Shown one piece after another: positions 19,073 through 27,374 of a DNA stretch of 64,000 nucleotides. The position numbers were made by a program, and so were the translations under genes. Positions within the stretch are counted from its first letter, which is position 1. The number at the start of each line of letters is the position of its first letter. Origin of the DNA: Xaviernesmea rhizosphaerae (lineage in GTDB: Bacteria > Pseudomonadota > Alphaproteobacteria > Rhizobiales > Rhizobiaceae); NCBI RefSeq assembly GCF_001938945.1, contig NZ_MKIO01000024.1, positions 124,001 to 188,000 on the forward strand, written 5' to 3'. The notes below the pieces were generated by a model, which saw only the letters and a program-made list of their open reading frames with translations, did no database searches and had not been told where the DNA came from.

Positions 19073-20194
19073 ATGACCATTGTCCCCTCATCACCTGTTT
19101 CCCCCGCTGCCGGTGCTCCCTCAGGCCTCGATCAGGTCGTTGCCGCCGAAACCTTGCTCAGCCATGTCGACGGCGCCGCCGGCCGGTTGATCCTGCGTGG
19201 TCATGACCTGGCCAATCTTGCCGACTGGCGGTTCGAAGCCGTCCTGTCGCTTCTCTGGGCCGATCTGGTGCCGGATGCGGGCGATACTGACGCCGTTACC
19301 AAGATGCTCGCCGCGGCCCGGCCTGTCGCCTTCGCCCTGCTGCCGGCGCTGTTGCCCGCCACTGACGGGCTGTCGGAGGTCGAGGCGCTGCGCCTGCTTC
19401 TGGCCGCTCTACCGGATCGGGCCGATCTGCCGCATCATGGCCTGGCGGTCGCCGCCACGCCGGTCTTTGCCGCCGCGATCGCCCGCCGGCGGCGGGGGCT
19501 GGCGCCTGTCGCACCGGCGCCGCATCTGGGTCTCGCCGCCGATTTCCTGCGCATGCTGCATGGGGAGGAGGCGACGCCCGAAAAGGTGCGCGGGCTGGAG
19601 ACCTATCTGGTCACAGTGGCCGATCACGGGCTCAATGCTTCGACCTTCGCCACACGGGTGATCGCGTCCACCAAGGCCGGACTGTTCTCCGCCGTTCTGG
19701 GCGGTCTCTGCGCGTTGAAGGGGCCGCTGCATGGTGGCGCGCCGGGGCCGGTTCTCGACATGCTCGATGCGATCGACGGAGAGGCGGCCATCATGCCCTG
19801 GCTCACCGCCGCGCTGGACCGGGGCGAGCGGCTGATGGGCTTCGGTCACCGGATCTATCGGGTGCGCGATCCGCGTGCCGATGTGCTCAAGCGTGCCGTG
19901 TCGAGCTTGAGCGCCCAGGACGGTCGCATCCGCTTCGCCCAGTCCGTCGAGCGCCAGGCGCTGGCGCTGCTGGCAGCGCGCAAGCCCGAGCGGGCGCTGC
20001 AGACCAATGTCGAATTCTACACCGCGCTGCTTCTGGAGGCGCTGGGCTTCTCACGCGAAAGCTTCACCAATGTCTTCGCCGCCGGGCGGATGGCGGGATG
20101 GACGGCGCATGTACTGGAGCAGGAAAAGACCGGCCGCCTGATCCGGCCGCAATCGCTCTATGTCGGCCCCTGGCCCGAGGGTGTCGCTGCATGA
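19073..20194 (+). CDS. citrate synthase / 2-methylcitrate synthase family protein
   Basis: 373 aa, the short type-I citrate-synthase form without HTH. Key sites: LKGPLHGGAPGPVLDML, MGFGHRIYRVRDPRAD, and the catalytic acid region ALQTNVEFYTALLLEALG. The usual Asp is Glu here (NVE instead of NVD), as I recall for the citrate synthase 2 subgroup. The CoA-site segment is AGRMAGWTAHVLEQEKTGR. Start ATG 19073 with GGAGGA at 19061-19066. Divergent from the HTH-fused homologue; the two may form a heteromer, since both keep the core fold. Acyl-CoA specificity is unknown. Confidence 0.87.
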   Translation: MTIVPSSPVSPAAGAPSGLDQVVAAETLLSHVDGAAGRLILRGHDLANLADWRFEAVLSLLWADLVPDAGDTDAVTKMLAAARPVAFALLPALLPATDGLSEVEALRLLLAALPDRADLPHHGLAVAATPVFAAAIARRRRGLAPVAPAPHLGLAADFLRMLHGEEATPEKVRGLETYLVTVADHGLNASTFATRVIASTKAGLFSAVLGGLCALKGPLHGGAPGPVLDMLDAIDGEAAIMPWLTAALDRGERLMGFGHRIYRVRDPRADVLKRAVSSLSAQDGRIRFAQSVERQALALLAARKPERALQTNVEFYTALLLEALGFSRESFTNVFAAGRMAGWTAHVLEQEKTGRLIRPQSLYVGPWPEGVAA

Positions 20195-20354
20195 GGACCT
20201 GACAGAGCGAAAGGCGGCCGATGCTTCTGCCGGCTGCCCTTCGTTCAAAATCCGGCATAAGGCCGGGCATGAGCGTTGCCATCGCATGCGACGACGCGGC
20301 CCGCTGACATGCGGGTTCAGCTGAACGCAATCTACTTGGAAGAATTAGGGAATT

Positions 20355-20429
20355 TGGAGCGGGTGAGGCGATTCGAACGCCCGACCCCAACCTTGGCAAG
20401 GTTGTGCTCTACCCCTGAGCTACACCCGC
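20355..20429 (-). tRNA. tRNA-Gly (GCC), copy most distal to the promoter
   Basis: 75 nt including encoded CCA. Acceptor arms GCGGGTG/CACCCGC, D-arm region AGCTCAGGGGTAGAGC, anticodon loop TTGCCAA in a CAACC/GGTTG stem (anticodon GCC), T-loop GTTCGAATC. Decodes GGC and GGU. Confidence 0.97.
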
Positions 20430-20542
20430 TCATCGCTCGTGACCTGGGGTATAGGGCCACGGTGTGCCGAAGCACGAAACAATCACACCGGCTTTCGCCT
20501 GAGACTTCCCTCGCTGCGGCAACCGCAGTCTTCAAGAAGATT

Positions 20543-20617
20543 TGGAGCGGGTGAGGCGATTCGAACGCCCGACCCCAACCTTGGCAAGGTTGTGCTCTAC
20601 CCCTGAGCTACACCCGC
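20543..20617 (-). tRNA. tRNA-Gly (GCC), array copy
   Basis: Identical in sequence to the copy at 20355-20429, with encoded CCA; anticodon GCC. Confidence 0.97.
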
Positions 20618-20730
20618 TCATCGCTCGTGACCTGGGGTATAGGGCCACGGTGTGCCGAAGCACGAAACAATCACACCGGCTTTCGCCTGAGACTTCCCTC
20701 GCTGCGGCAACCGCAGTCTTCAAGAAGATT

Positions 20731-20805
20731 TGGAGCGGGTGAGGCGATTCGAACGCCCGACCCCAACCTTGGCAAGGTTGTGCTCTACCCCTGAGCTACA
20801 CCCGC
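20731..20805 (-). tRNA. tRNA-Gly (GCC), array copy
   Basis: Identical in sequence to the other array copies, with encoded CCA; anticodon GCC. Confidence 0.97.
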
Positions 20806-20918
20806 TCATCGCTCGTGACCTGGGGTATAGGGCCACGGTGTGCCGAAGCACGAAACAATCACACCGGCTTTCGCCTGAGACTTCCCTCGCTGCGGCAACC
20901 GCAGTCTTCAAGAAGATT

Positions 20919-20993
20919 TGGAGCGGGTGAGGCGATTCGAACGCCCGACCCCAACCTTGGCAAGGTTGTGCTCTACCCCTGAGCTACACCCGC
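20919..20993 (-). tRNA. tRNA-Gly (GCC), promoter-proximal copy
   Basis: Identical in sequence to the other copies. It is the only one whose upstream flank differs, so it probably keeps the ancestral promoter. Confidence 0.97.
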
Positions 20994-21056
20994 TCATCAT
21001 CCGCCGGTCTGGGGTAGTTCGACCGCGGCGCCGTCCGCTCTCGCGGCGACGGGGGC

Positions 21057-21085
21057 TATATGGACCAAGGCCTTTTGGAATGCAA
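21057..21085 (-). promoter_or_regulatory. candidate promoter of the tRNA-Gly array
   Basis: On the minus strand: TTGCAT (21085-21080), 17-bp spacer, CATATA (21062-21057). The first tRNA base is at 20993, so a leader of about 55 nt would be removed during processing. The repeated spacers have no equally good match, which suggests one polycistronic precursor. Confidence 0.4.
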
Positions 21086-21399
21086 CGGGAAAATTCGCGG
21101 GCCCGGAAATTTTTCGCCGGGTATGACGCAGGGCGATTGTTCAGGCCGCGCGAGGCCCTGCCAATCCTGACTTCTGCCGCGTGGCGCATGATGCGATCGT
21201 CCAGCGGCAGGCAAGGGCGCAGGTCGGGCGGCGCAAATCGAGCGGCAGAGGGCGTGTGGCCGATTGCGTCGGGCCGAGCGCTCGGCTAGCTCGGAGGGAT
21301 TGCGCGAGACAGAGCGCGAGACAAGGCGCGAGACAGGGACGGATGCGGTCCGCCGCTTCAGTCCAGGCCCTGTCTGCCGCCTCGATCCAGGAGATGATG
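21086..21399. other. intergenic region with a 12-bp triple repeat
   Basis: No convincing gene. Contains a 14-bp perfect palindrome GCCGAGCGCTCGGC at 21273-21286 and three tandem copies of GCGCGAGACA plus two variable bases at 21302-21337, just upstream of the prolyl-tRNA deacylase gene. Confidence 0.6.
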
Positions 21400-21981
21400 A
21401 TGACGGATGACACGACCGCTGCGGGCCCGGCCGGGCTGGTTTCCGAGACGCCTGCGACCCAAAAGCCTGCGACCGGGACCCCGGCGCCCAAGACGCCCGA
21501 CGAGCTCTTCGCCTTCCTCGACGGTCTGGGCATCGCCCACAAGACGCTGCGCCATCCCGCCGTTTTCACCGTGGCCGAATCGGTGGCGCTGCGCGATGCG
21601 ATCCCCGGTGGGCACACCAAGAACCTGTTCCTGAAGGACAAGAAGGACAATTACTTCCTGCTGACGGTGGAGGAGAACGCCACGGTCGACCTGAAGACGG
21701 TGCACACGCTGGTCGGCGGCGCCAGCAAGTTTTCCTTCGGCAAGCCCGAGGCGCTGATGGCGCTGCTCGGCGTCATTCCCGGTTCGGTCACCGCCTTCGG
21801 CGTGATCAACGATGTTGAGAAGCGGGTGACGCTGGTGCTCGATGCCGATCTCATGGCCGAGGAGATCGTCAACTGCCATCCGCTCACCAATGAGGCGACC
21901 ACTTCGATCGCCTCGGCCGATCTCCTGCGCTTTGCCGAAGCCACGGGCCATAGGCCGCTTGTCTTGAAAGTGACGGCCTGA
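21400..21981 (+). CDS. prolyl-tRNA deacylase, ProX/PrdX (YbaK-like) family
   Basis: 193 aa single-domain editing protein of the INS superfamily that hydrolyses mischarged Ala-tRNA-Pro or related errors. Hallmarks: HPAVFTVAESVALRDAIPGG, HTKNLFLKDKKDNYFLLTV, GGASKFSFGKPEALMALLGV, PGSVTAFGVINDVEKRVTLV and NCHPLTNEATTSI. Three ATGs lie in a row (21394, 21397, 21400); the third is best spaced from CCAGGAG. An N-terminal Pro/Thr/Ala linker of about 30 residues precedes the domain. The same neighbourhood (trx, LON domain, Trm112) occurs in other rhizobia. Confidence 0.92.
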   Translation: MTDDTTAAGPAGLVSETPATQKPATGTPAPKTPDELFAFLDGLGIAHKTLRHPAVFTVAESVALRDAIPGGHTKNLFLKDKKDNYFLLTVEENATVDLKTVHTLVGGASKFSFGKPEALMALLGVIPGSVTAFGVINDVEKRVTLVLDADLMAEEIVNCHPLTNEATTSIASADLLRFAEATGHRPLVLKVTA

Positions 21982-22084
21982 CATACGATCTTGCGGAGAC
22001 TGTCCGGCGATCCCAAGCGGACGACGTCTTGAAACAGCGAGAAATGGCATCCGCCGGACCGAGCGGAGGGCCGAAGGAGTGGCG

Positions 22085-23098
22085 ATGAGCGGCAGCAACA
22101 ATCCCTATGGCGGATCTTTCGGCACGCAGATGACGGCTTCCGCCAGCTACGGCGCGGCCAAGCCGGCCGCTGCCGCGCCCTCCGGCCCCTCTTCGTCAGG
22201 CGCCGGCACTTCAGGGGCTGGCGAGCTGATCAAGGACACGACCACGGCAGGCTTTGCCCGCGACGTCATGGAGGCCTCGCGCCATCAGCCGGTGCTGGTG
22301 GATTTCTGGGCGCCCTGGTGCGGGCCCTGCAAGCAGCTGACCCCCGTCATCGAGAAGGTGGTGCGCGAGGCTGGCGGCCGGGTGCGGCTGGTCAAGATGA
22401 ACATCGACGAGCATCCCTCGATTGCCGGCCAGCTCGGCATTCAGTCGATCCCGGCCGTCATCGCCTTTTCGGGCGGGCGGCCCGTCGATGGGTTCATGGG
22501 CGCCCTGCCGGAAAGCCAGGTGCGCGAGTTCATCGACCGGATCGCTGGTCCCGCCATCGATGCCGGTGCCGAGGAAATCGCCGCCGTGCTGGCCGAGGCC
22601 AAGGTGCTGGCCGAAGAAGGTGCGCATGAGGAGGCCGCAGGCCTCTACAGCGCCGTGCTGCAGGCAGAGCCGGAAAATGCCGAGGCGCTGGCCGGCCTCG
22701 CCCAGGTGATGATCGCCGCCGGCGCGCCGGAGCAGGCGCGTGCGCTGCTCGACGACCTGCCTGAGGCGGTCAAGGCCGAGGCCGGGCTCGTGGCCGTTGC
22801 CAAGAAGCTCGGCCAGATCGAGGAGGCGCGCAAGCTGGGCGATCCCAATGCGCTCGAGCGCGCACTCACGGAAAACCCCGAGGATCACGAAGCGCGGCTG
22901 AAGCTCGCCAAGATCCGCAATGTCGAGGGCGACCGCACGGCTGCGGCCGAGCATCTGCTGACGATCATGCGCAAGGATCGCAGCTTCGGCGAGGACGCCG
23001 CCCGGCGTGAGCTTTTGCAGTTCTTCGAGGTCTGGGGCCCGACCGATCCCGCCACCATTGCCGCCCGGCGCCGCCTGTCTGCCCTGCTTTTCTCCTGA
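22085..23098 (+). CDS. thioredoxin-domain co-chaperone with TPR region (CnoX/YbbN-like)
   Basis: 337 aa. After a low-complexity Gly/Ser/Ala N-terminus (about 45 residues) comes a thioredoxin domain with the intact redox motif WAPWCGPC and the cis-Pro region QSIPAVIAFSGGRPVDGF. The C-terminal half is TPR-like and helical (EAAGLYSAVLQAEPENAEAL, ALTENPEDHEARLKLAKI). The E. coli homologue holds stress-damaged clients for GroEL and DnaK; unlike E. coli CnoX, which has SxxC, both active cysteines are present here. ATG 22085 is preceded by AAGGAG. Same strand as the flanking genes. Confidence 0.9.
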   Translation: MSGSNNPYGGSFGTQMTASASYGAAKPAAAAPSGPSSSGAGTSGAGELIKDTTTAGFARDVMEASRHQPVLVDFWAPWCGPCKQLTPVIEKVVREAGGRVRLVKMNIDEHPSIAGQLGIQSIPAVIAFSGGRPVDGFMGALPESQVREFIDRIAGPAIDAGAEEIAAVLAEAKVLAEEGAHEEAAGLYSAVLQAEPENAEALAGLAQVMIAAGAPEQARALLDDLPEAVKAEAGLVAVAKKLGQIEEARKLGDPNALERALTENPEDHEARLKLAKIRNVEGDRTAAAEHLLTIMRKDRSFGEDAARRELLQFFEVWGPTDPATIAARRRLSALLFS

Positions 23099-23394
23099 GG
23101 TCGAAAGCGTCCGCCAGACTTCGTTATGGCGATGCTTCTCATGGTACGTCAGCCGACGAAGAACCCTCTCTTGAGATTTGGCCGGGGCGCACCATTTTGT
23201 GAGGAACGGCGCCGTCGGGCGGCAGCGCGCTGAAATGCGCCTGCGTCCCCGGTTCGCTGTCCCACGGTTTACAACGCGCTCTCGGCCAAAAGGGTCCGGC
23301 ACGCGTCGTGACGTGTCGCCACAGGCGCGCAAAGCGTATTGCTCCGGAAACGGGCAGGCGCAACGCCCGCGCCACAGCACAGGATAGGCACAGA
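23099..23394. other. intergenic region before the LON-domain gene
   Basis: About 300 bp without a convincing ORF, hairpin or promoter match. Confidence 0.5.
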
Positions 23395-24075
23395 ATGCAG
23401 GTCGGAAACGCCCGTTATCTCAAGCCGCAGGATCTGCCGGAGGTTTTGCCGGTGTTTCCGCTGTCGGGTGTTCTGCTTCTTCCCGGCGCCCAGCTTCCGC
23501 TGAATATTTTCGAGCCGCGCTATCTCGCCATGTTCGACGATGCGCTGGCCGGCAAGCGGTTGATCGGCATGGTCCAGCCCTCGCTGACGGAGCATCGCGA
23601 GGAGATCGTCAACGGTCCGCAGCCGCCGCTCTGCCAGGTCGGCTGCGTCGGCCGCATCACCTCCTTCGCCGAGATGGAGGATGGGCGCTATATCGTGTCG
23701 CTCACCGGTATCTGCCGCTTCCGCCTGCTTCAGGAGGCGTCGATCACCAAGGGCTATCGCAATTTCCACATCGCGCCTTTCGCCGCCGATCTCGATACGC
23801 CGGAGGAGGAGGCCCAGGTGGACCGGGCCGCCCTTCTCTCCGCCTTCAAGGCCTATCTCGACGCCAACAAGCTGGAAGCGGACTGGGAAAGCGTGGAGCG
23901 CGCCGGGAACACCATGCTGGTCAATTCCATGGCGATGATGCTGCCTTTCGGGCCGCCGGAAAAGCAGGCGCTTTTGGAAGCCGAGGACCTCAAGACCCGC
24001 GCCGACACGCTGATCGCGATCACCGAGATCGTGCTCGCCCGAAATTTCGGCGATATCGAAACCATCCTGCAATAG
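23395..24075 (+). CDS. LON N-terminal (substrate-binding) domain protein
   Basis: 226 aa consisting of a LON-N domain alone: [53 protein letters not shown] and [16 protein letters not shown], then a helical C-terminal part. It lacks the AAA and Ser-Lys protease modules, so it is not a protease; such proteins may act as adaptors. It runs 10 bp upstream of the Trm112-like gene, evidently cotranscribed. Confidence 0.9.
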   Translation: MQVGNARYLKPQDLPEVLPVFPLSGVLLLPGAQLPLNIFEPRYLAMFDDALAGKRLIGMVQPSLTEHREEIVNGPQPPLCQVGCVGRITSFAEMEDGRYIVSLTGICRFRLLQEASITKGYRNFHIAPFAADLDTPEEEAQVDRAALLSAFKAYLDANKLEADWESVERAGNTMLVNSMAMMLPFGPPEKQALLEAEDLKTRADTLIAITEIVLARNFGDIETILQ

Positions 24076-24085
24076 GCGGTTCCCC

Positions 24086-24274
24086 ATGGAAGACCGCATG
24101 CGCCGCGTCGATCCGAAGCTGCTGGAGCTTCTCGTCTGCCCGCTGACCAAGGGGCGGCTCAGCTATCATGCGGAGACAGACGAACTGGTCTCCGAAAAAG
24201 CGCGTCTCGCCTATCCCATCCGGGATGGCATTCCGATCATGCTGATCTCCGAGGCGCGCAAGATCGAGATGTGA
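24086..24274 (+). CDS. Trm112/YcaR family small protein
   Basis: 62 aa. [20 protein letters not shown] and [18 protein letters not shown] are the family signature. Trm112 proteins activate methyltransferases in eukaryotes and archaea; the bacterial partner is undefined. Only one of the zinc-type cysteines is present, as usual in bacterial members. Starts 10 bp after the LON-domain gene. Confidence 0.9.
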   Translation: MEDRMRRVDPKLLELLVCPLTKGRLSYHAETDELVSEKARLAYPIRDGIPIMLISEARKIEM

Positions 24275-24409
24275 GGAGGCTGGCCGACCTCGCTCACATC
24301 TGTAAATATAGCCTACTATAGGATTTTTCCGAAGAGGATCCAGGCGCCAAGCCGGACCGCCCGTTTGATGTGCGGGCAGTCCCTGTCGAAAGACAGTCTG
24401 CTGTCAAAA

Positions 24410-25675
24410 TCAGATCGGCCTTCCCGCCAGAAGGCGCGGATCGCTGGGGCTGGCCTCGCCCGCGGCCTGGGAGATGAAGAAACGCTTGAGCGGCGACAGG
24501 CGATCGACGAGGCCGAGGCCGAAATCGCGCAGCGCGCGCACCGGCGTCACATCGTTGGAGAACAGCCGGTTGAGAACATCCGTGGTCACGCCCATGCGGA
24601 ACGTATCGAAGCGGCGCCAGATCTGGTAGCGCTCGAGCACGGAGAGCGAGCCGATATCGAGACCCAGTCGGTCGGCCTCGACGATGGTTTCGGCCAGCGC
24701 CGCCACATCCTTGAAGCCGAGATTGAGGCCCTGGCCGGAGATCGGGTGAATGCCATGGGCGGCATCGCCCGCCAGCGCGAAGCGCGGGGCAACGAAGGCG
24801 CGCGCCAGCGTCAGACCCAGCGGAAAGGCCCGCCGCGGGCCCACCACCTTCAGCGCGCCCAGGCGGCGGCCGAAGCGGCGCTCCAGCTGATCCTCGAAGA
24901 TCAGGTCGTCGCTTTCGATCAGCCTGGCCGCGTCCTCCGTGCGCTCCGTCCAGACCAGCGAGGAGCGGTTGCCCTTCAGCGGCAGGGTGGCGAATGGGCC
25001 GGCCGGCAGGAAGTGCTCATGTGCCGTGCCGTCATGCGGGCGCTCATGCTCTACCGTGGTGACGATGCCCGACTGGCCGTAATCGAAGACTACGGTGTTG
25101 ATGCCGGCCGATTGGCGCAGCCGCGAGCGCACGCCGTCGCAGGCCACCAGCAAGCGGGCGGGCAGGGTGCTTCCATCGGCCAGTGAGAGCACCACCTGAT
25201 GGTCGCCGCTGCGGAAGCTTTCGGCCACGGCCGATTGCTGGATCGGAATGCCGAGCGCCTGCGCGCGGGCGCGCAGCGCGCCGACCATCGCCACATTGTC
25301 GACCATATGGGCGAAGGGCTTGCCGTCGCTGCCATCGCCCTCGAAGGTGAGGAAAACCGGGCGGACGGGATCGCCGGTCTTGCTGTCGGTGATGATCATG
25401 CGCCGGATCGGCTCGGCCTCGGCCGCGATCTCCTGCCAGACGCCCAGCACATCCAGCATGCTGGCCGCAGCGGATGCGATGGCCGAGGCCCGCCCGTCGC
25501 GCTTCCAGGCGCCGTCCGGCGCGCCATCGACCACGCGCACCGCCAGATGCGGCGCCGCCATCTTGACGGCAACAGCCAGCGACAGGCCGACATAGCCGCC
25601 GCCGGCGATCAGCACGTCGTCGACCGTCTGCTCGGTGCAGGCGCTCGGGCCCGTCTCTGGGGTCGCGTCGGTCAT
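24410..25675 (-). CDS. UbiH/UbiF/COQ6-family FAD monooxygenase (ubiquinone ring hydroxylase)
   Basis: 421 aa flavoprotein. The N-terminal FAD fingerprint is DVLIAGGGYVGLSLAVAV, the middle DG motif is LLVACDGVRSRLRQSAG, and the C-terminal FAD motif is FALAGDAAHGIHPISGQG. These define the ubiquinone hydroxylase family; which ring position it modifies (UbiH, UbiF or the alphaproteobacterial UbiL type) cannot be decided here. ATG 25675. Divergent from tesB across a 190-bp gap, convergent with the Trm112 gene. Confidence 0.9.
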   Translation of the reverse strand: MTDATPETGPSACTEQTVDDVLIAGGGYVGLSLAVAVKMAAPHLAVRVVDGAPDGAWKRDGRASAIASAAASMLDVLGVWQEIAAEAEPIRRMIITDSKTGDPVRPVFLTFEGDGSDGKPFAHMVDNVAMVGALRARAQALGIPIQQSAVAESFRSGDHQVVLSLADGSTLPARLLVACDGVRSRLRQSAGINTVVFDYGQSGIVTTVEHERPHDGTAHEHFLPAGPFATLPLKGNRSSLVWTERTEDAARLIESDDLIFEDQLERRFGRRLGALKVVGPRRAFPLGLTLARAFVAPRFALAGDAAHGIHPISGQGLNLGFKDVAALAETIVEADRLGLDIGSLSVLERYQIWRRFDTFRMGVTTDVLNRLFSNDVTPVRALRDFGLGLVDRLSPLKRFFISQAAGEASPSDPRLLAGRPI

Positions 25676-25863
25676 GGCTGTCGCCTCCTCGGTCTCTTGA
25701 TGGTCTCATGGCACGGCGCGCCTGCGTCGTACATTTCGTCCGTCGGATCAAGCCGCCGCGGGCTGCGGGCCCGCTCTCCGGCCCCGGCCGAAGCTTGAGC
25801 TTTTCGTTTCGGACTATATAGATCAGCCGCACGCATCTTCCTACCACCTCGCGGAGACTGTCC

Positions 25864-26766
25864 ATGCCCAACCCGCCCGACGCCGCCCCGCAACCGGAAA
25901 GGCCGGAGCCGATGGCCGTGCTGCTGCGCACGCTGGACCTGGAAAAACTCGAGGAAAACCTGTTTCGCGGCCGATCGCCGCAGGTGGGATGGCAGCGGGT
26001 CTTCGGCGGGCAGGTGATCGGCCAGGCGCTGGTGGCCGCCCAGCGTACGGTTTCCGCCGAGCGCTTCGTCCATTCGCTGCATGCCTACTTCCTGCGCCCC
26101 GGCGATCCCGCGGTGCCGATCATCTACGATGTCGAGCGCATCCGCGACGGTGGCAGCTTCTCGACCCGCCGGGTGGTCGCCATCCAGCATGGCGCGGCGA
26201 TCTTCACGCTCTCGGCCTCGTTTCAGGGCGATGAGGACGGCTTCGACCACCAGATTCCCATGGGCGATTTTCCTGCGCCGGAAAGCCTGCTCGGCGAGGC
26301 CGAGCTGCAGGCGCGCTTCCTCGAACATGCGCCGCCGGCGATCCGCCGCTACTGGCAGCAGCCGCGACCGATCGAAATCCGTCCGCTTTCGTTCAAGCAC
26401 TATCTCTCGGCAGAGAAGCTGGAGCCGGCACAGACGGTCTGGGTCAAGACGGTGGGCGCCGTGCCGCAGGATCGGGCGGTGCAGGCGGCCGTGCTTGCCT
26501 ATCTCTCCGACATGACGCTCCTGGATACGTCCCTGCACGCCCATGGCACGACGATCTTCGATCCGGCCCTGCAGGCGGCGAGCCTCGACCACGCCATGTG
26601 GTTTCACCGTCCCTCGGCCCTGGACGACTGGCTGCTCTACACCCAGGACAGCCCGAGCGCCTCGGGCGCGCGCGGCATGAACCGGGGCGCTCTCTATGAC
26701 CGCTCCGGGCGGCTGATCGCCTCGGTTGCCCAGGAGGGATTGATTCGCAAAAAGGCAATTGCGTAA
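25864..26766 (+). CDS. tesB: acyl-CoA thioesterase II
   Basis: Double hot-dog thioesterase, 300 aa, cleaving medium- and long-chain acyl-CoAs. Typical segments: LEENLFRGRSPQVGWQRVFG, GQVIGQALVAAQRTV, SLHAYFLRPGDPAVPIIY, ASLDHAMWFHRP (catalytic Asp region) and LLYTQDSPSASGARGMNRG. ATG 25864. Followed by an intrinsic terminator, so it is a monocistronic unit upstream of glnK. Confidence 0.93.
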   Translation: MPNPPDAAPQPERPEPMAVLLRTLDLEKLEENLFRGRSPQVGWQRVFGGQVIGQALVAAQRTVSAERFVHSLHAYFLRPGDPAVPIIYDVERIRDGGSFSTRRVVAIQHGAAIFTLSASFQGDEDGFDHQIPMGDFPAPESLLGEAELQARFLEHAPPAIRRYWQQPRPIEIRPLSFKHYLSAEKLEPAQTVWVKTVGAVPQDRAVQAAVLAYLSDMTLLDTSLHAHGTTIFDPALQAASLDHAMWFHRPSALDDWLLYTQDSPSASGARGMNRGALYDRSGRLIASVAQEGLIRKKAIA

Positions 26767-26772
26767 ATTCAG

Positions 26773-26800
26773 GGCAATTTTCTAAAATTGCCTATTTTTT
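26773..26800 (+). terminator. intrinsic terminator of tesB
   Basis: 8-bp stem GGCAATTT/AAATTGCC with TCTA loop at 26773-26792, then TA and T6. Seven bases after the tesB stop. Confidence 0.88.
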
Positions 26801-26899
26801 ACTCTGGTTTTCCGGCCTCATCGGGCGAAATTCTGGCCATTTTCTGATCAATTGCGGCGAAACCTCGTCTTTTCAATGTGTTAACCCTTGGCTCGGAAT

Positions 26900-26917
26900 C
26901 TGGCACGCGCCTTGTAT
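26900..26917 (+). promoter_or_regulatory. sigma54 (RpoN) promoter of glnK-amtB
   Basis: CTGGCACGCGCCTTGTAT matches the -24/-12 consensus TGGCAC-N5-TTGCW with a single change (TTGT for TTGC). It lies 89 bp upstream of the glnK ATG, as expected for an NtrC-controlled promoter. No clear NtrC dyad was found upstream. Confidence 0.8.
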
Positions 26918-26987
26918 TCATAGAAGCGGTCGTTGGGGCTGACGCTCATCGGCATGCATCAAACGTCGGCCCGGTGCCGCGTCATGA

Positions 26988-27344
<357 letters not shown>

Positions 27345-27374
27345 GCCACGTCCGTTCAGGGGGTAATCATTTCC

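Larger units (their letters stand above)
20355..20993 (-). repeat. tandem array of four tRNA-Gly units, 188-bp period
   Basis: Four identical 75-nt tRNA genes separated by three identical 113-nt spacers. I compared the spacers base by base and saw no difference. The outer flanks diverge at once, so three full 188-bp units plus one tRNA are present. Identity of the non-coding spacers implies recent amplification or active homogenisation. Confidence 0.95.

Noticed and set aside
20355..20993. Regular direct repeats that could suggest a CRISPR array
   Set aside because: The repeated unit is a complete tRNA-Gly gene and the spacers are identical, not unique.
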